Below are positions 48,228 to 59,300 of a stretch of DNA of 64,000 nucleotides, one piece after another. A program made the position numbers and the translations under genes. The DNA is taken from assembly GCA_004519485.1 (NCBI GenBank), contig CP038111.1, positions 812,001 through 876,000 of the forward strand. Direction: 5' to 3'. A model generated the notes under the pieces. The model ran no database searches, was not told the DNA's origin, and saw only the letters and a program-made list of their open reading frames with translations. The first letter of the stretch is position 1. Each line of letters begins with the position of its first letter. The DNA comes from Nannochloropsis oceanica. Taxonomy: Eukaryota > Sar > Eustigmatophyceae > Eustigmatales > Monodopsidaceae.

Positions 48228-49677
48228 ATGACCCACACGCCCACCGCTATCGCCACCCACATCGAGGAGAGCCATGTTATCCCCGCACCCATCACGGACG
48301 GTAAGTGAGGCCAGGAGGGAGGGAGGGAGGGAGGGAAGGAGGGAGGGAGAGAGGGAGGGAGGTAATTGGGGTCTTTCACTTCTGCCTCGCCTTACATCGA
48401 TCTCCCAAGAGAATCAGTTCAACAACCAACCAGCGCTACCTAACCTCCGTACTCTCTTCCTTCCTATGTCCTAATTAAAGTGTGGTCGGTCATTAAGAGC
48501 ATGAAGATGGAGACGTGGTGGAGCTTGCTCGACAAGGTGGGGGAGGGAGGGGGGGGAGGGAGGGAGACAGGGAGGCAGCATGCTTTCATTCATTTGTTCA
48601 ACCGACATTATACACCATTCCCCTCCGTCCTTTCTTTCCTCTTTCCCTCCCTCCCGCCCTCCCTTCCTCCCCAAGGTCACATCCGACTCTTCTGCGCCCG
48701 GTCTGTCCATCGGGAGCACCTACACGCTGCACTTTAAGGACGGTACGGCATGGGGCATTGTGATCATGGAGGCCAGCGAGCTGCATAAGTGAGTACGAGA
48801 GGGAGGGAGGGAAGGCGACAATGGATTGTCAGGAGCCTCATGCCTATTGTCTAATCGACAGTCACTCGACCACCTGCCCACGTACGCTTCCCTCACTCCC
48901 TCCCTCCCTCCCTCTCTCCCTCTCCAGGTCTGTGTCCTTCGAGCTGGTGAGCAGCAATCCCAGCATTTCTGTATCCTCGGCCCTCCACAAGCTTAGCTGC
49001 AAGGTAGGGACGAGGAAAGGAGGGACAAAAGGAAGAGAAGGGGGCAGGGAGGCAGGGAGGGAGGGAGGGAGGAACAGAAGGTGGGAGAAGCTTTGTCAGA
49101 GAGAGTAACCACCCCTGCGTCTCTATGGTAGTGACCCTGCGCAAGTGTCACCCATCGCCCCCATCCACCTTGCCATGATGAGAAGGAGAGCGGGGGAGGG
49201 GGAGGAGGGGGAGGAGAAAGAGCGAAAGGGGGTCGGGGAGGATGAGCTGGGGCAATGACAGTCGTAGGCGCCATAATTTTCTCTCCTCGACTCAACAAAG
49301 AAATTTTAACCACTCCCCTCCCTCCCTCCCTCCCTTCCTCCCTCCTCCCTCAGCCCGTCACTGCCACGAACCAGAGCTTCATCTCCTGGTCCACAGATTT
49401 CAGCAACGACGCCTCCGCCGACACCGTCCTTGACTCTCGCTTCAAGAAGCGTGAGTCTGTTCACACCTTCCCCCCCTCCCTCCCTCCCCTGTTCCTTCCC
49501 TCCTTCCTTCCCTCCTTTCTTTCTTCCATCCCTTCCTCCCTCTTCTTCACGGATGATGATGCTCCCATTTCGTTTGAGAGAAAGGTACCACGACGCGAAG
49601 CACTCATCCCTCCCTCCCTCCCTCCCTCAGGCGAAGGACTCCAAGGACTGCATGACCACTTCGCTACCAATAAGTAG
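48228..49677 (+). CDS. SRPBCC / Bet v 1-like small ligand-binding protein
   Basis: Exons 48228-48300, 48481-48536, 48676-48788, 48928-49003, 49354-49450 and 49631-49677 close in phase to 153 residues. The order of elements is that of the SRPBCC (START/polyketide-cyclase) fold: a first strand (ESHVIPAPIT), VWSVIKSMKMETWWSLLDKV, GSTYTLHFKDGTAWGIVIME, a strand SVSFELVSSNP, SFISWSTDFSND and a final helix, RFKKREGLQGLHDHFATNK. Such proteins form a hydrophobic pocket for lipids, sterols or phenolics. There is no signal peptide, so it is cytosolic by default. The ligand cannot be inferred. A minisatellite begins right after the stop codon. Confidence 0.75.
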
Positions 49678-49689
49678 AGGGAGGGAGGA

Positions 49690-50000
49690 AGAGAGAGCGG
49701 GAGGGACAGAGGGAGGGATAGAGGGAGGGAGGGAGAGAGGGAGGAATAGAGGCCAAGAACTTTAGGGAGAGAGGGAGGGAGGGAGGGATAGAAAGAGGGA
49801 TAGAGGGAGGGACAGAGGGAGGGATAGAGGGAGGGAGGGAGGGATGGAGGAATAGAGGCCAAGAACTTTAGGGAGAGAGGGAGGGAGGGAGGGATGGAAG
49901 GAGGGATAGAGGGAGGGACAGAGGGAGGGATAGAGGGAGGGAGGGAGGGATGGAGGAATAGAGGCCAAGAACTTTAGGGAGAGAGAGATAGAGGGAGGCA
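49690..50000. repeat. 106-bp purine-rich minisatellite, about 3 copies
   Basis: The marker GAATAGAGGCCAAGAACTTT recurs at 49744, 49850 and 49956, a period of 106 bp. Between markers are GGGA/GATA-type short repeats. It lies in the 3' flank of the SRPBCC gene. Confidence 0.9.
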
Positions 50001-51079
50001 TAGAGGGGATAGAGGGAGGGAGGGAGGTTCCGATCGAGGAACAGCAGAATAGAGCCAAGAAGTAAAGGAAGGGAGAGGGAGGGAGGAAAGGAGGGAGGGA
50101 TTGAGGGAGAGAGGCCTGCCTTGTCCGCCATTGAGCAGAATAGATGGTAGAGAGGAGATTCTGGAGGACGAATAAAAAAATAGCTAGAAAGTGATAGAGA
50201 TAGGATAAATCTGCTGGTAAGAAGGAGGAAGAGGAGGAGGAGGAGGAGGAGGAGGAGGGCCAGAAAGAAGAAAAGGACAGGCGGGAACTCGAGCACATAA
50301 AATCAACTTCGAAAAGAAGAAGGAGAAAAAGAAGATAAAGTGAAAGAGTCAGATGAAGATTACAGAGACCCCTTCAAACCCCAACAGAGTGTTTGCAGGC
50401 ACGACTTTTCTCACTTCTTTTTTGTCACAATTTTTGCAGTTGTCCTCCTTTTCTATTGATGGATTGCCTTTAAGACCTACCTCCCACAACACACAGAACA
50501 CGCGACAAAGCCCATAAATAAAACGTATGTGGAGTTAATTATGTGGCCTAACGTACACAAATTCTGGTTGGAGCTATTTGTTGGCTTGCAAATGGGAAAA
50601 GCCTGTGCAGAGACGAATCGTTAGGTCCTAATCCTGAAATAACGGTCCCCGGGTTTTCCGCTTCTCCTTTGAAATCATTTTCTTATTTCCGTCTTGGCGT
50701 TTTGACTGAAAACAATGACCACCGCAGGCAGACTTGATGGTACTCCTCATTGATATAGACCAAACGTTCCATGCCCCCCAGCGTCCCACTTCTTCCTGTG
50801 ACAACAGACGCACAAAAGTGTATACACACAGATACACACACACACATACAAAGACACATTCATAAGGACGGGAAAAAATGATGGAGGGAGGAGGAAGGGG
50901 GGAGGGAGGAAGAAAGGAGGAGATGCTCGGGTCGGAAAGCGAGGGACACAACGTGTGTACTTGATCCACTTATTTTCTTCTTACACTGCCCGGATTGTTT
51001 CTTTGTATCTACAAACCTATTTATTCACAGTCCTCCTTCCTTACTTCCTTCCCTATCTCTCTCCCTCTCCCATCCCCCT
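50001..51079. other. Convergent intergenic region
   Basis: Over 1 kb with no supported gene between convergent genes. It holds a (GGA)n run at about 50224-50256 and a CACA-rich run near 50820-50850. Confidence 0.45.
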
Positions 51080-52423
51080 TCACAACATCCCAGGCAGCAG
51101 CAACGCCCTCCTCCTCATCTTTCTAGCCGCCTTTGGAAAGTTTTGGAAGTACCACCTTTGGCTCTTGGCCGCCGATACGGTCAGATTCGCCGTCACCCAC
51201 ACCCACATCCACAACACACTGGTATTCATCCCACCCTCCCTCCCATCCAGCTTCCTGGTGGTTGCGGTGGTGCTGCTGCTGCTGCACAGGAGGAGAAGCG
51301 AGAGGTAGATGAGGGACTCGAAGAAGTAGTGTGGGCAGATCCACCAGGAAAACGACCAGTGGTGAAATGAGGAGGGGACAACGTGGGAGGGAGGGCGGGG
51401 GGGAGGGCGGGAAGGAGGGCCGGATAGAGGGGCTTGCATTCCTCGTGGTGGTCGGAGGGAGGCAAGAGCGAAGTGTACGCCGGCTTGCTGGTGAGAAGCA
51501 AAGAAGAAGAGGAGGAGGGGGAGCATAACGCGCCAGGTAGAGATGAAAGAGGGAAAGGCGGAGTAGGAAGTGGGGGAGGGAGGGAGGGAGGTCGAGGCGC
51601 AGGCAGGGTCAAAGACAAGGGAGAGGCCGGCGAGCGTGTAATGCACAAGGCCGACCAGGTAGGCTGGCAGAGGGTGAAAAAAGAGGCAGGGGGCGAGGGT
51701 GAGAGAAAGGGAAGGGTGATTGCGTGAAGTGATAGGCCTCCGTCTGACTCTCTCTTCATGCGTTCCTTTCTTCCTCGTCCTCTCCCTGCCCCCTCCCTCC
51801 TCTCTTGGTTCCGTACCTGCCATGTGCATCCTTGCCTCTCCGTAGGAAAATACGAGCAAGGACTCGTACAATCGCCTTAAAGCTTGAAACAGAAAAAGGA
51901 CCAGGGCCAGGCGTGAGTTGCTCGAGAAGGAGGCGGAGGAAACCAAGGGAGACGGCGGGAAGGAAGGAGGAAGGAAGGGAGGGAAGACTGTATAGAGCAA
52001 GAGGATGCTCGTCCATAGGAAGGACCACGCATAAAAGTGCCAGAAGAGGTACTTGGGCACGTAGCATTCGTTTAGAAAGCGATGGAGGAGGGAGGGGGGG
52101 AGAGAGGACGAGGGAGGGAGGGAGGGAGGGACAGAGATAGAAGCGATGGCGGCGTCTATTTTTCTTTTTCGTGACGGCGAGGAAGACGCGTTATCAGCGC
52201 TTGTATGAGTCAGAGGACTGTCTTTTACTCCTACTCGTGGTGGTGGTAGCGGTGGTGGTGGTGCTTGTGGCGTGGAGGAAGGAGGCAGCAACAGCTTTCC
52301 GTGATCGGCCAGGCGGTCGATCGCGGGGAGGAGGAGAGAGGAGAGGGCAAGGAGGGTCATGCTAGCCCAGGCAAGGGGGAGGAGGAGGTGGACGTGGGGC
52401 AGGAGGGTAAATAGTATATCCAT
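51080..52423 (-). CDS. Polyprenol reductase / steroid 5-alpha-reductase family
   Basis: Two exons, 52423-51817 and 51663-51080, join in phase (RMHMA|AYLVGLVHYTL) to 396 residues. The protein should reduce an alpha-type double bond with NADPH in the ER membrane; the SRD5A3 branch makes dolichol from polyprenol for N-glycosylation. Evidence: KYLFWHFYAWSFLW, FLFQALRRLYESLLVFSYGE, LVGLVHYTLAGLSLV, WWICPHYFFESLIYLSLLLL and the terminal RWYFQNFPKAARKMRRRALL, followed by LPGML. The pattern CPHYFxE near the C terminus and the final R-x-A/L-(I/L)P-x-(L/M) fit SRD5A3 best. Loops of Pro/Ser low complexity enlarge it. The ATG at 52423 (MDILFTLLPHVHLLLPLAWA) was chosen as the first Met. Confidence 0.82.
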   Translation of the reverse strand: MDILFTLLPHVHLLLPLAWASMTLLALSSLLLPAIDRLADHGKLLLPPSSTPQAPPPPLPPPRVGVKDSPLTHTSADNASSSPSRKRKIDAAIASISVPPSLPPSSSLPPSLLHRFLNECYVPKYLFWHFYAWSFLWTSILLLYTVFPPFLPPSFPPSPLVSSASFSSNSRLALVLFLFQALRRLYESLLVFSYGEARMHMAGTEPREEGGGRERTRKKGTHEERVRRRPITSRNHPSLSLTLAPCLFFHPLPAYLVGLVHYTLAGLSLVFDPACASTSLPPSPTSYSAFPSFISTWRVMLPLLLFFFASHQQAGVHFALASLRPPRGMQAPLSGPPSRPPPRPPSHVVPSSFHHWSFSWWICPHYFFESLIYLSLLLLCSSSSTTATTRKLDGREGGMNTSVLWMWVWVTANLTVSAAKSQRWYFQNFPKAARKMRRRALLLPGML

Positions 52424-52757
52424 GTCCTGCGTGGGTGCGTATGTATGTATTATCAAGCGGGTCGTAAGGGGTGACTATGGACGCGCTGCTTTGCATCGCC
52501 GCTTATGCTCCTTCTTCATTATGACGCTGATTGAGTCATACACTCACATATGTGCCCTCGCTGCCTCTTAATGTGCCACTCTTGTACGCGCTTGTAAAGC
52601 GCGAAGTGTACGCGCGCGTCTATGTGCAGGCTGCAAGGAGCAAGGGGGTGTTGTCGAGACCCGCTCGCGTCACACACAAGCGCACTCATCACCCAACCCA
52701 CTCTCATCACTTCCCATTCCCCACGCACGTGCGACCGGGCGCCCCCAAGCCAGCACA
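52424..52757. other. Divergent intergenic region
   Basis: A short promoter region between the reductase (-) and the PET100-like gene (+). It holds two copies of GTACGCGC around 52587-52613. No other gene was seen. Confidence 0.4.
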
Positions 52758-53522
52758 ATGTCTGCACTGCCACCATCGTCACGCCCTCCTGGGTTTGGCG
52801 GTCGGGGCAACGGCAAGCTAGAGATCTTCAAATTCTGCCTTTATGTCTCGAGTACGTACGGGAGGGAGGGGACGAAAGGGAACAGGGAAGGGAGGGAGTA
52901 AAAGGGAAGAAAGAGAAGGGGAGGGAAACTCCTGCGTTCCTTGCGATCAGGTGGGCGCTCCACCGGTTGCTGCATCATGCCTTCATGTGTTTGCTATTCT
53001 GGCGCTTGAGTGCGGTAGCTTACCGTCACAATGGCCTTTAGCCCTCTCCTCTTGCCTCAGATGAGGGTAAGACTGGGTATCTCATGCTGATACACACGCT
53101 GCACTGCTTCTCCTTATGTCCCGACCGATTTTGATGGAATGGCCTCACATGCATCCACATATCATCTTGCACACCAGCATTCTTACTCTTGGTCCTCCTT
53201 TGTCCTTCTTCGCTCACGCTCCCATGCCTTCCCGCTCCTGCTCTCCCTCCCTCCCAACCGGTTTCCTTTCACAGTTCCCGTTGTCGCCTCGATCATCTAT
53301 GGCACGCCCGAGAATATGCAGAGCATCGTCAATAAGTTTCGTTTTGTGGAGTACCCAGCCGAAGATACTCGGGGAGGGGATGTGCTGGTTGGTCAGAGCA
53401 TCAGTCGCGAGGAGAGAGCAAAGGCCGTAGCGACAGCAGCGGCAGGGAGGGAAGCTGGGAAAGAGGAAGGGCAGCTACAGGCGGAGAAAAAGGGAGGGTG
53501 GGGAGGGCTCTGGCGGAAGTGA
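52758..53522 (+). CDS. PET100-like mitochondrial assembly protein
   Basis: Exons 52758-52851 and 53275-53522 give 113 residues. The core GKLEIFKFCLYVSIPVVASI, then IYGTPENMQ, is a short amphipathic start followed by one membrane span. It recalls PET100, the inner-membrane chaperone of cytochrome c oxidase assembly (family pattern K-L-E-x-F-R/K, membrane span, then an acidic/Pro motif; here FRFVEYPAED). The C-terminal 50 residues are Ala/Glu/Lys-rich and longer than in animals. The intron of 423 bp could hide another short exon, but phases already close. The call is by pattern only. Confidence 0.55.
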
Positions 53523-53890
53523 AGAAACAAAAGTAAAGACGTCTATCAGCGGATGTGATGGGGAGGGACGCTGCGTCGTGTCTTTTCGGTCATGCCTTAT
53601 TTGTATCTTTTCTTCATGTGATCTTTAACATTTGTGTGTCATGGTGTTTTGCCTCACTCTTTCCTATCCAGCTATTTGTAGCACACAATCAATCTAAATC
53701 ATCGCGGAGATGCGCCCCTGATCTGGTATTGAGAAAAAGAGCGCATATCATACCTTGGGAAATCAGCACCATTATCACATACACCACACATAAGGAGCTG
53801 CGAAAATGAACACAAATCCCTTCGTCATACCCGGCCTCTAATTTCACTCAAATACCCTCTCCTCCCACTTTCGTCCCCTTTCTCAATACC
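53523..53890. other. Convergent intergenic region
   Basis: 3' flanks of the PET100-like and oxidase genes. No gene or repeat is supported. Confidence 0.45.
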
Positions 53891-56022
53891 CTACAATTTA
53901 CTCGGCCTCATGTACGCCCCCCTCCCTCCCTCCCTCACTACCTCCTGTCGGATATCCCCCAGATTCTTGCACCCACACAGCACCATGGCGGTTTCTGTTT
54001 CCCTCCTCAAAATATTCAGCACGTGTCTCACCCCTTCCTCTCCTCCCACCGCCAATCCGAAGAAGATAGGTTTGCCTACCAACACAGCGCTGGCCCCGAG
54101 TGCGAGGGCTTTCAGGACGTCTGTCCCTCGTCGGACCCCGCTGTCAAGTAGAAGGGTGATCACTTCAAGAGGAAGAAAAGGAAAGGGATATTATGGGTGT
54201 GAAGAATGTCTAATTATGCGTCAAGATATGGGTGAAGGTATGCAATGCTTTTATTCTCACCTTTGCGGTCTGGTGATTGGAAAGGCGAAACGCCTGCGCG
54301 AAGGTCAGAGTCGATTAGGAACCCTTGTTGGCGCAGGGCATCGGCAATGCCCGGAAGAGCTTCAATAGAGGAAAGGCAGGAGTCTAATTGTCTCCCACCA
54401 TGGTTGCTGACGATTATTCCGTGGCAGCCTGAGAAAGATTCAAGGAAACGTGAAAAAATAGGTGATCCGAGTGAGAGAGCGCTCATTCAAATCTACGGAG
54501 CACCCGTCCTTTGATCATTCGTCCCATTGTACCTGCTTCTGCAGCCGCGACGGCATCCTCAGGGGACAAGATGCCCTTAACAATGATAGGCAATGAGGTC
54601 ATGGAGCGGAGCCAAGGCAAGTCCCGGGCGAAGCTGCTGCTTCGGTCCAAGAGCGCTGGGGGAAAATGACCATGATGGATCTTTGTGTTAATAGGCCGAA
54701 AACCAAGTTCCAAGCACTCTGATGCTTGTACAGAGAGTGCGATACCATGACGTCGAAGTTTAAAAAAGATAAAACAAGAATTATGCGGAAGATGAGAGGG
54801 ATTTGCAGGCAAAATAAAAGGCAGACACAGACACGAGCATAATAAAAGCGAAGACACCCACCTTCCGAATTCTGATCCCAGCCTCCCTTCTCCCGATCAT
54901 CATAGCCGCGTTTCGTAGAGTAATTTGCGAGCACCATCCCCTCTGGCAGGCCCACAAAGCCATTGCGCCAGTCTGCTTCCCGAAACCCAAATACGGGGGA
55001 GTCAACTGTGAGAATAAGCGCCCTATAACCGGCGGCTTGGGCGCGACGGACTAGTGCGGCAGTCAAGGAGCGGTCGTGCAGGATATACAGCTGGTACCAC
55101 AATGGTGAAGAAGGAGGCAAAAGGGATGAAGAGGCGGAATGGAATGAGTTTGAGGACGGATAAGTGGAAGGTGCAGACGCGGCAGCGAGGGCGATTTCCT
55201 CCATGCTTTTGGTGGCGTGCTGCGAGACCCCCATGATGATGCCTTCCTTTTGGGCGGCTCGAGCCGTAGCAGCTTCTCCTTCCGGGTGCATAAGGCAGTG
55301 GACCCCGGCGGGAGAGAAAAAGACGGGGAAAGAAGCGTCTTGTGCATGAGGGGTACCCTTAAAAAGCGTGAGACTGGAAGGGTGGGATGTGGGATGAAAA
55401 GAGGGGCGAGAGTAAAGGCTGAGAGCTTGGGTCTAGATTTGCATATCAATCCCTTGAATCGCTCGCTGAGTGCTCGTATTGATTCTCAAACTCTCCCCTA
55501 GGAGAACTTCTTTTTCTAAGGAGGTGCAGAACTTGTGACAGAATGCGTATCGATTGTCTTCTGCTGCTGCGTGCCTTGAGTGTGGTCCTTACCTCATATC
55601 AACCTTCGACACGTCTCTCCCCACCTTTGGGCATAGCAACACGCGCTTAAAGCCTTGTCGATTCTCCCATAGAGTCTGCTCGTCCTCACTTCCTGACGCG
55701 ACATACTCATAGATGGGTCTGCGAAGAGAGGCAGGGAGGGAGTGAATGAAGAAGGAAAGGATGTGCAGCAAGGTCAAGATTTGGTCTCTGAGTCTGATGG
55801 CAGCCGCTACCTACGCGCCCTCCCGCCTTTTAAGCAATTTCTTTATTTCTGACCTCTCTCAGTTCCAATCCTTCCTCCCTAACCCTAACCCACTCTTTCC
55901 ACGTACTTGGGTAGCCTTTGACGGGCTGCTGCTTGGACGTCATCGAGCGACAATAGGCGGGCCAGAGGTTGATGTGTCGCTGCCTCGAGCGCTGCTGCTT
56001 GCTGCTCCTTAACGTCGCCCAT
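53891..56022 (-). CDS. Peroxisomal FMN-dependent alpha-hydroxyacid oxidase (glycolate-oxidase type)
   Basis: Exons 56022-55907, 55718-55604, 55531-55492, 55338-54862, 54655-54533, 54428-54261 and 54162-53891 give 436 residues. The enzyme oxidises glycolate or another 2-hydroxyacid with O2 to the 2-oxoacid and H2O2. Family blocks: [73 protein letters not shown] (K276), [13 protein letters not shown] (catalytic H300, R303) and [20 protein letters not shown]. The last residues PSKL are a peroxisome signal (PTS1). Compared with plant enzymes, about 18 extra residues ([16 protein letters not shown] region) precede LLLDSG. The exon 2/3 junction is weak: in-phase splicing needs a GTTGAT donor, while the stronger GTAAGG at 55592 is out of phase. 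Confidence 0.85.
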
Positions 56023-56339
56023 CTCTGGCCTTTATGGTGAAAGGAAAGGAAAAAGAGGGAGCGTAGGAAACGGAGTCAACAAGTGTGGTGTCGTGTGCGC
56101 GTACAGGCGTGAAGCACACGACGAACGGCGAACACGTCAAGCGAGCTTCAACTGAGACAGGAAAGGGGGGGAGGTTTTTTGCGGGTTAGCGAGTATCTGC
56201 CCTGTGTGAGACACACATGCGTTAACACAGCGTTAAGTTCTTTTATTTGAGTCCACTGACATATTTGCAATTTCTAGTTATTATTTCAGTCATTTGACAA
56301 GAGCCTAGTTTTCCTCTCTCTGCTATCCCTATCCTGTCT
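56023..56339. other. Intergenic region
   Basis: 5' flank of the oxidase gene and 3' flank of the RAP gene. No gene is supported. Confidence 0.45.
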
Positions 56340-59300
56340 TCATTTTTTTTCTTTCCTTGCTTTCCCTCTCCTGTGAATTACTTTTGCTTCCTCTTCCTGG
56401 CCCTCTTCCTCTTTTTCCGGCTGTTTTACCTTTCCTTTCACCTTGGTAGTCGCCGCTGCTATCCCTCCTTCTCTCTCTTCCTCCCGCTTCTCTGGCTCTT
56501 CCCTCTTCTTGGCTGGCCTCCCTCTCTTCTTTCTATTACGTGTCGTCGCTCCTACAGCTTCTGCTGCTGCTTCTCCTATTACTTCTTCTCCTGCTCCTGT
56601 CATAACGGCTGCTGTGCCTGCTGCTATTGTTGCTACTGGTGTTTCCCCTGTGAGTGACGCTGCCTTTGTTGATGATTTCCGACGACTTTTGACTGTTGTT
56701 TTCGTGGTACTGGTGGCACCTTCAACAGCAGGAGCAGGAGCAGTAGGAACAGCAGTAGCAGCAGCAGCAGCAGGAGGAGGAGGACAGGGCGCTGTGGGGG
56801 AAGGCAGGTAGTCCTCCAACGATAGTCCCTCCAACCGGAATGCATCCCGCAGGTAGGCCTCCACCCCTCCCTCCTTCCCTCCCTCCTTCATTTTGGAGGT
56901 GAGGGGGGAAGTGGCTTGCCGCCACTCGAACCAAGGGATAGGCACCAGCCCCGCGTATTTTTGGGTCTAGGGAGGAAGGGAGGGATGGAAGAATGGAGGG
57001 AGGGAGGGAGTGGGTGAAAATCACGTGTTAAATTTTTGGGAAGAAAAAAGGGTAGAGGAAAAAGGAAGGCATAAGGAAGGGAGGTAAGGAGGGGGGGAAG
57101 AAAGGAGCGAGGGAGGGAGGGAGGAAAGAAATAATGGCTATACCTGTGCCCTGATGAGGCGGCGTTTGAAGGCCGTGTCTCCCATGGGACGACGAATGTC
57201 ATTCAACCGGAAGTGGAGGGGGCCGTCGACCTCGATGACGACGGGGAGGAGGGCTGCAGGGAGGGAGGGAAGGAGGGCGAGAAAAAGGAAATACAGTCAG
57301 GTATCAGGTAGGAGGCGAACGAGGGAGGGAGGGAGGGACAGAGGGAGGGAAAGGCGAAAAAGAGGAGGAATAGAAAGTACGCACGAATAAGGGAGGAAGA
57401 CCGGGATGGAGGGAGTAGGAGAAAGTCGAATCTGAAGATTCCCTGGTCGTCGAACTCGCACCTGCGGGGGGTGGGAACGATCAAGGAAGAACGAGATATA
57501 ATGGCTTTGCTTCTCCCCCTCCCTTCCTCCCTTCCTCCTTCTCTAACCCCTTCTCTTCGCTGCCTCCCGCCTGCCCTCCCTCTCTTCCTCCCTCCCTCCC
57601 TCCCCTCTCACATGAGATTCGTGCTCCCAAACAGCCTTTGGAGGGCGCGGCCCACTTCCTCCTGCAACGCCGAGACGGTGGGCGACCGCGATTTCCCTAC
57701 GCAGAGGGGAGGGAGGGAGGGAGGGAGGGAGGGAGGGCTTGAGGAAGGAAGTGGGGGAGGGAGGGAAGGAGGAGGGAGGGAGGGAACGTACTGACTGAAG
57801 CTGCTTCTACATTGGCTTGGGCAAGCGCAGCTCGGTAGCTTTTGATTACGGCAGCAGGAATCCGACGGGTCTGTTAATCATATTGATACACGGAAAGTGC
57901 ATGTGTATATATTCATTGTGGTATAACAGGGAAGGGCGTGTGAGTCTCTGTCTCGATCCCGAGTACGACTATATCCACAGGGATACGTGGAGGGGTTTAT
58001 GAGTTTATATTCATTGTGATACAACATTGAGAGATGTGTGAGTCTCTACCTTCCTTCTGCCCTCCTACCCTCCCCCTTCCCCCCCTTCGGTGTAAAGGCG
58101 AGTCATCCTTCTGTTCAAGCCCTCTCTTCCTCCCTCCCTCCCTCCCCTCCTCCCTCCCTCCCTCCCTCCCTCCCTCCTTGCTCTCTCTCTCGACCCCCCC
58201 CCCCCTTTCTTCCACACACGCACCTTTTGTCCCTCGAGATGAAGCAAGGTCTGCCGGAGCTGCACGAGAATATCCTCGGGCACTAGAAGGAGGGAGGGAG
58301 GGAGGGCGAACGAAAGAGTCAATCAGAAGGAGGGAGGGAGGGAGAGAGAGAGGGAGGGAGGGAGGGAGGGAGGGAGGGAGGAAGGGAGGGAGGGAGGGAA
58401 GGGGCAAACCTTTGTATTTTTTCCGAGGAAGGAGGTCTATGACATGGCGGAGGAGGTGGGTGGTGAGGGAGGAGGTGAGGGGGGAGGGAAGGACGGCCAG
58501 GGACCAGAGGAGGATAGCAGTCTGCGAAAAGAAGGGGGGAGGGAGGGAGGGAGGGAGGGAGGGAGGGAGGGAGGGAGAGGTTGGTCAGAAGGAGGGGGGG
58601 GGGGAAGAGCGGGAGGGAGGACGTACCTCGAAGAGCGTCAGAGAGGGAGAGGCCGTGGGAGGGAAGAGGAGGGAGTCCAAGCCATCCCAGAAAGCAGCTC
58701 CTACATTAGACGGTGCGGCATGTGTAAGATAAAAGTTAATTACCCCCTGCTGCTCCCTCTCTCTCTCCTCCCCTCCTCTTTTCCCACCCTCCTTGTTTTT
58801 CACAGTGCGGCGAATGCGTGTGGATGAGTCTGAAAACTTCCCTCCCTCCCTCCCTCCCTCCCTCCCTACCGGGGTCGTGAGAGAGTTTGGCAAGGGCGTT
58901 GCAGACATTGCATATTCCCTGAGGCGTAAAGCGAGGGAGGAGGGCGACGGCCTGGACAGAGGAAGGGAGGGAGGCAGGGAAGGGAAGGGAGGGAGGTATA
59001 GGTAGGACATGTGAGAGATAGATTGTCAAAAAAATAACCGAACGGACAGTGACCCTTCCCTCCCTCCCTCCCTCCCTCCCTCCCTCCCTCCTTCCTTCCT
59101 CCCTCCCTTTATCTCTCCCTACCTGCCCTGCGACCGCGTCTAGGAAGGAGGGGCCTGGGTAGTAGGTGAGGCGCGCGAAAGCCAGTAGGAGGTTGGCCAG
59201 CTCCTGGGCATTGAAGGCCGGGAGGAGGGGCTGGGCGCGGTCACTGGGAAGGAGGGAGGGAGGGAGGGAGGGTGGTAAGTATGTTATATCAGGCGGTGAA

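Noticed and set aside
49461-50298. Frames of about 140-180 residues on the - strand over the 106-bp minisatellite
   Set aside because: They are repeat translations only, with no start context, motif or partner exon.
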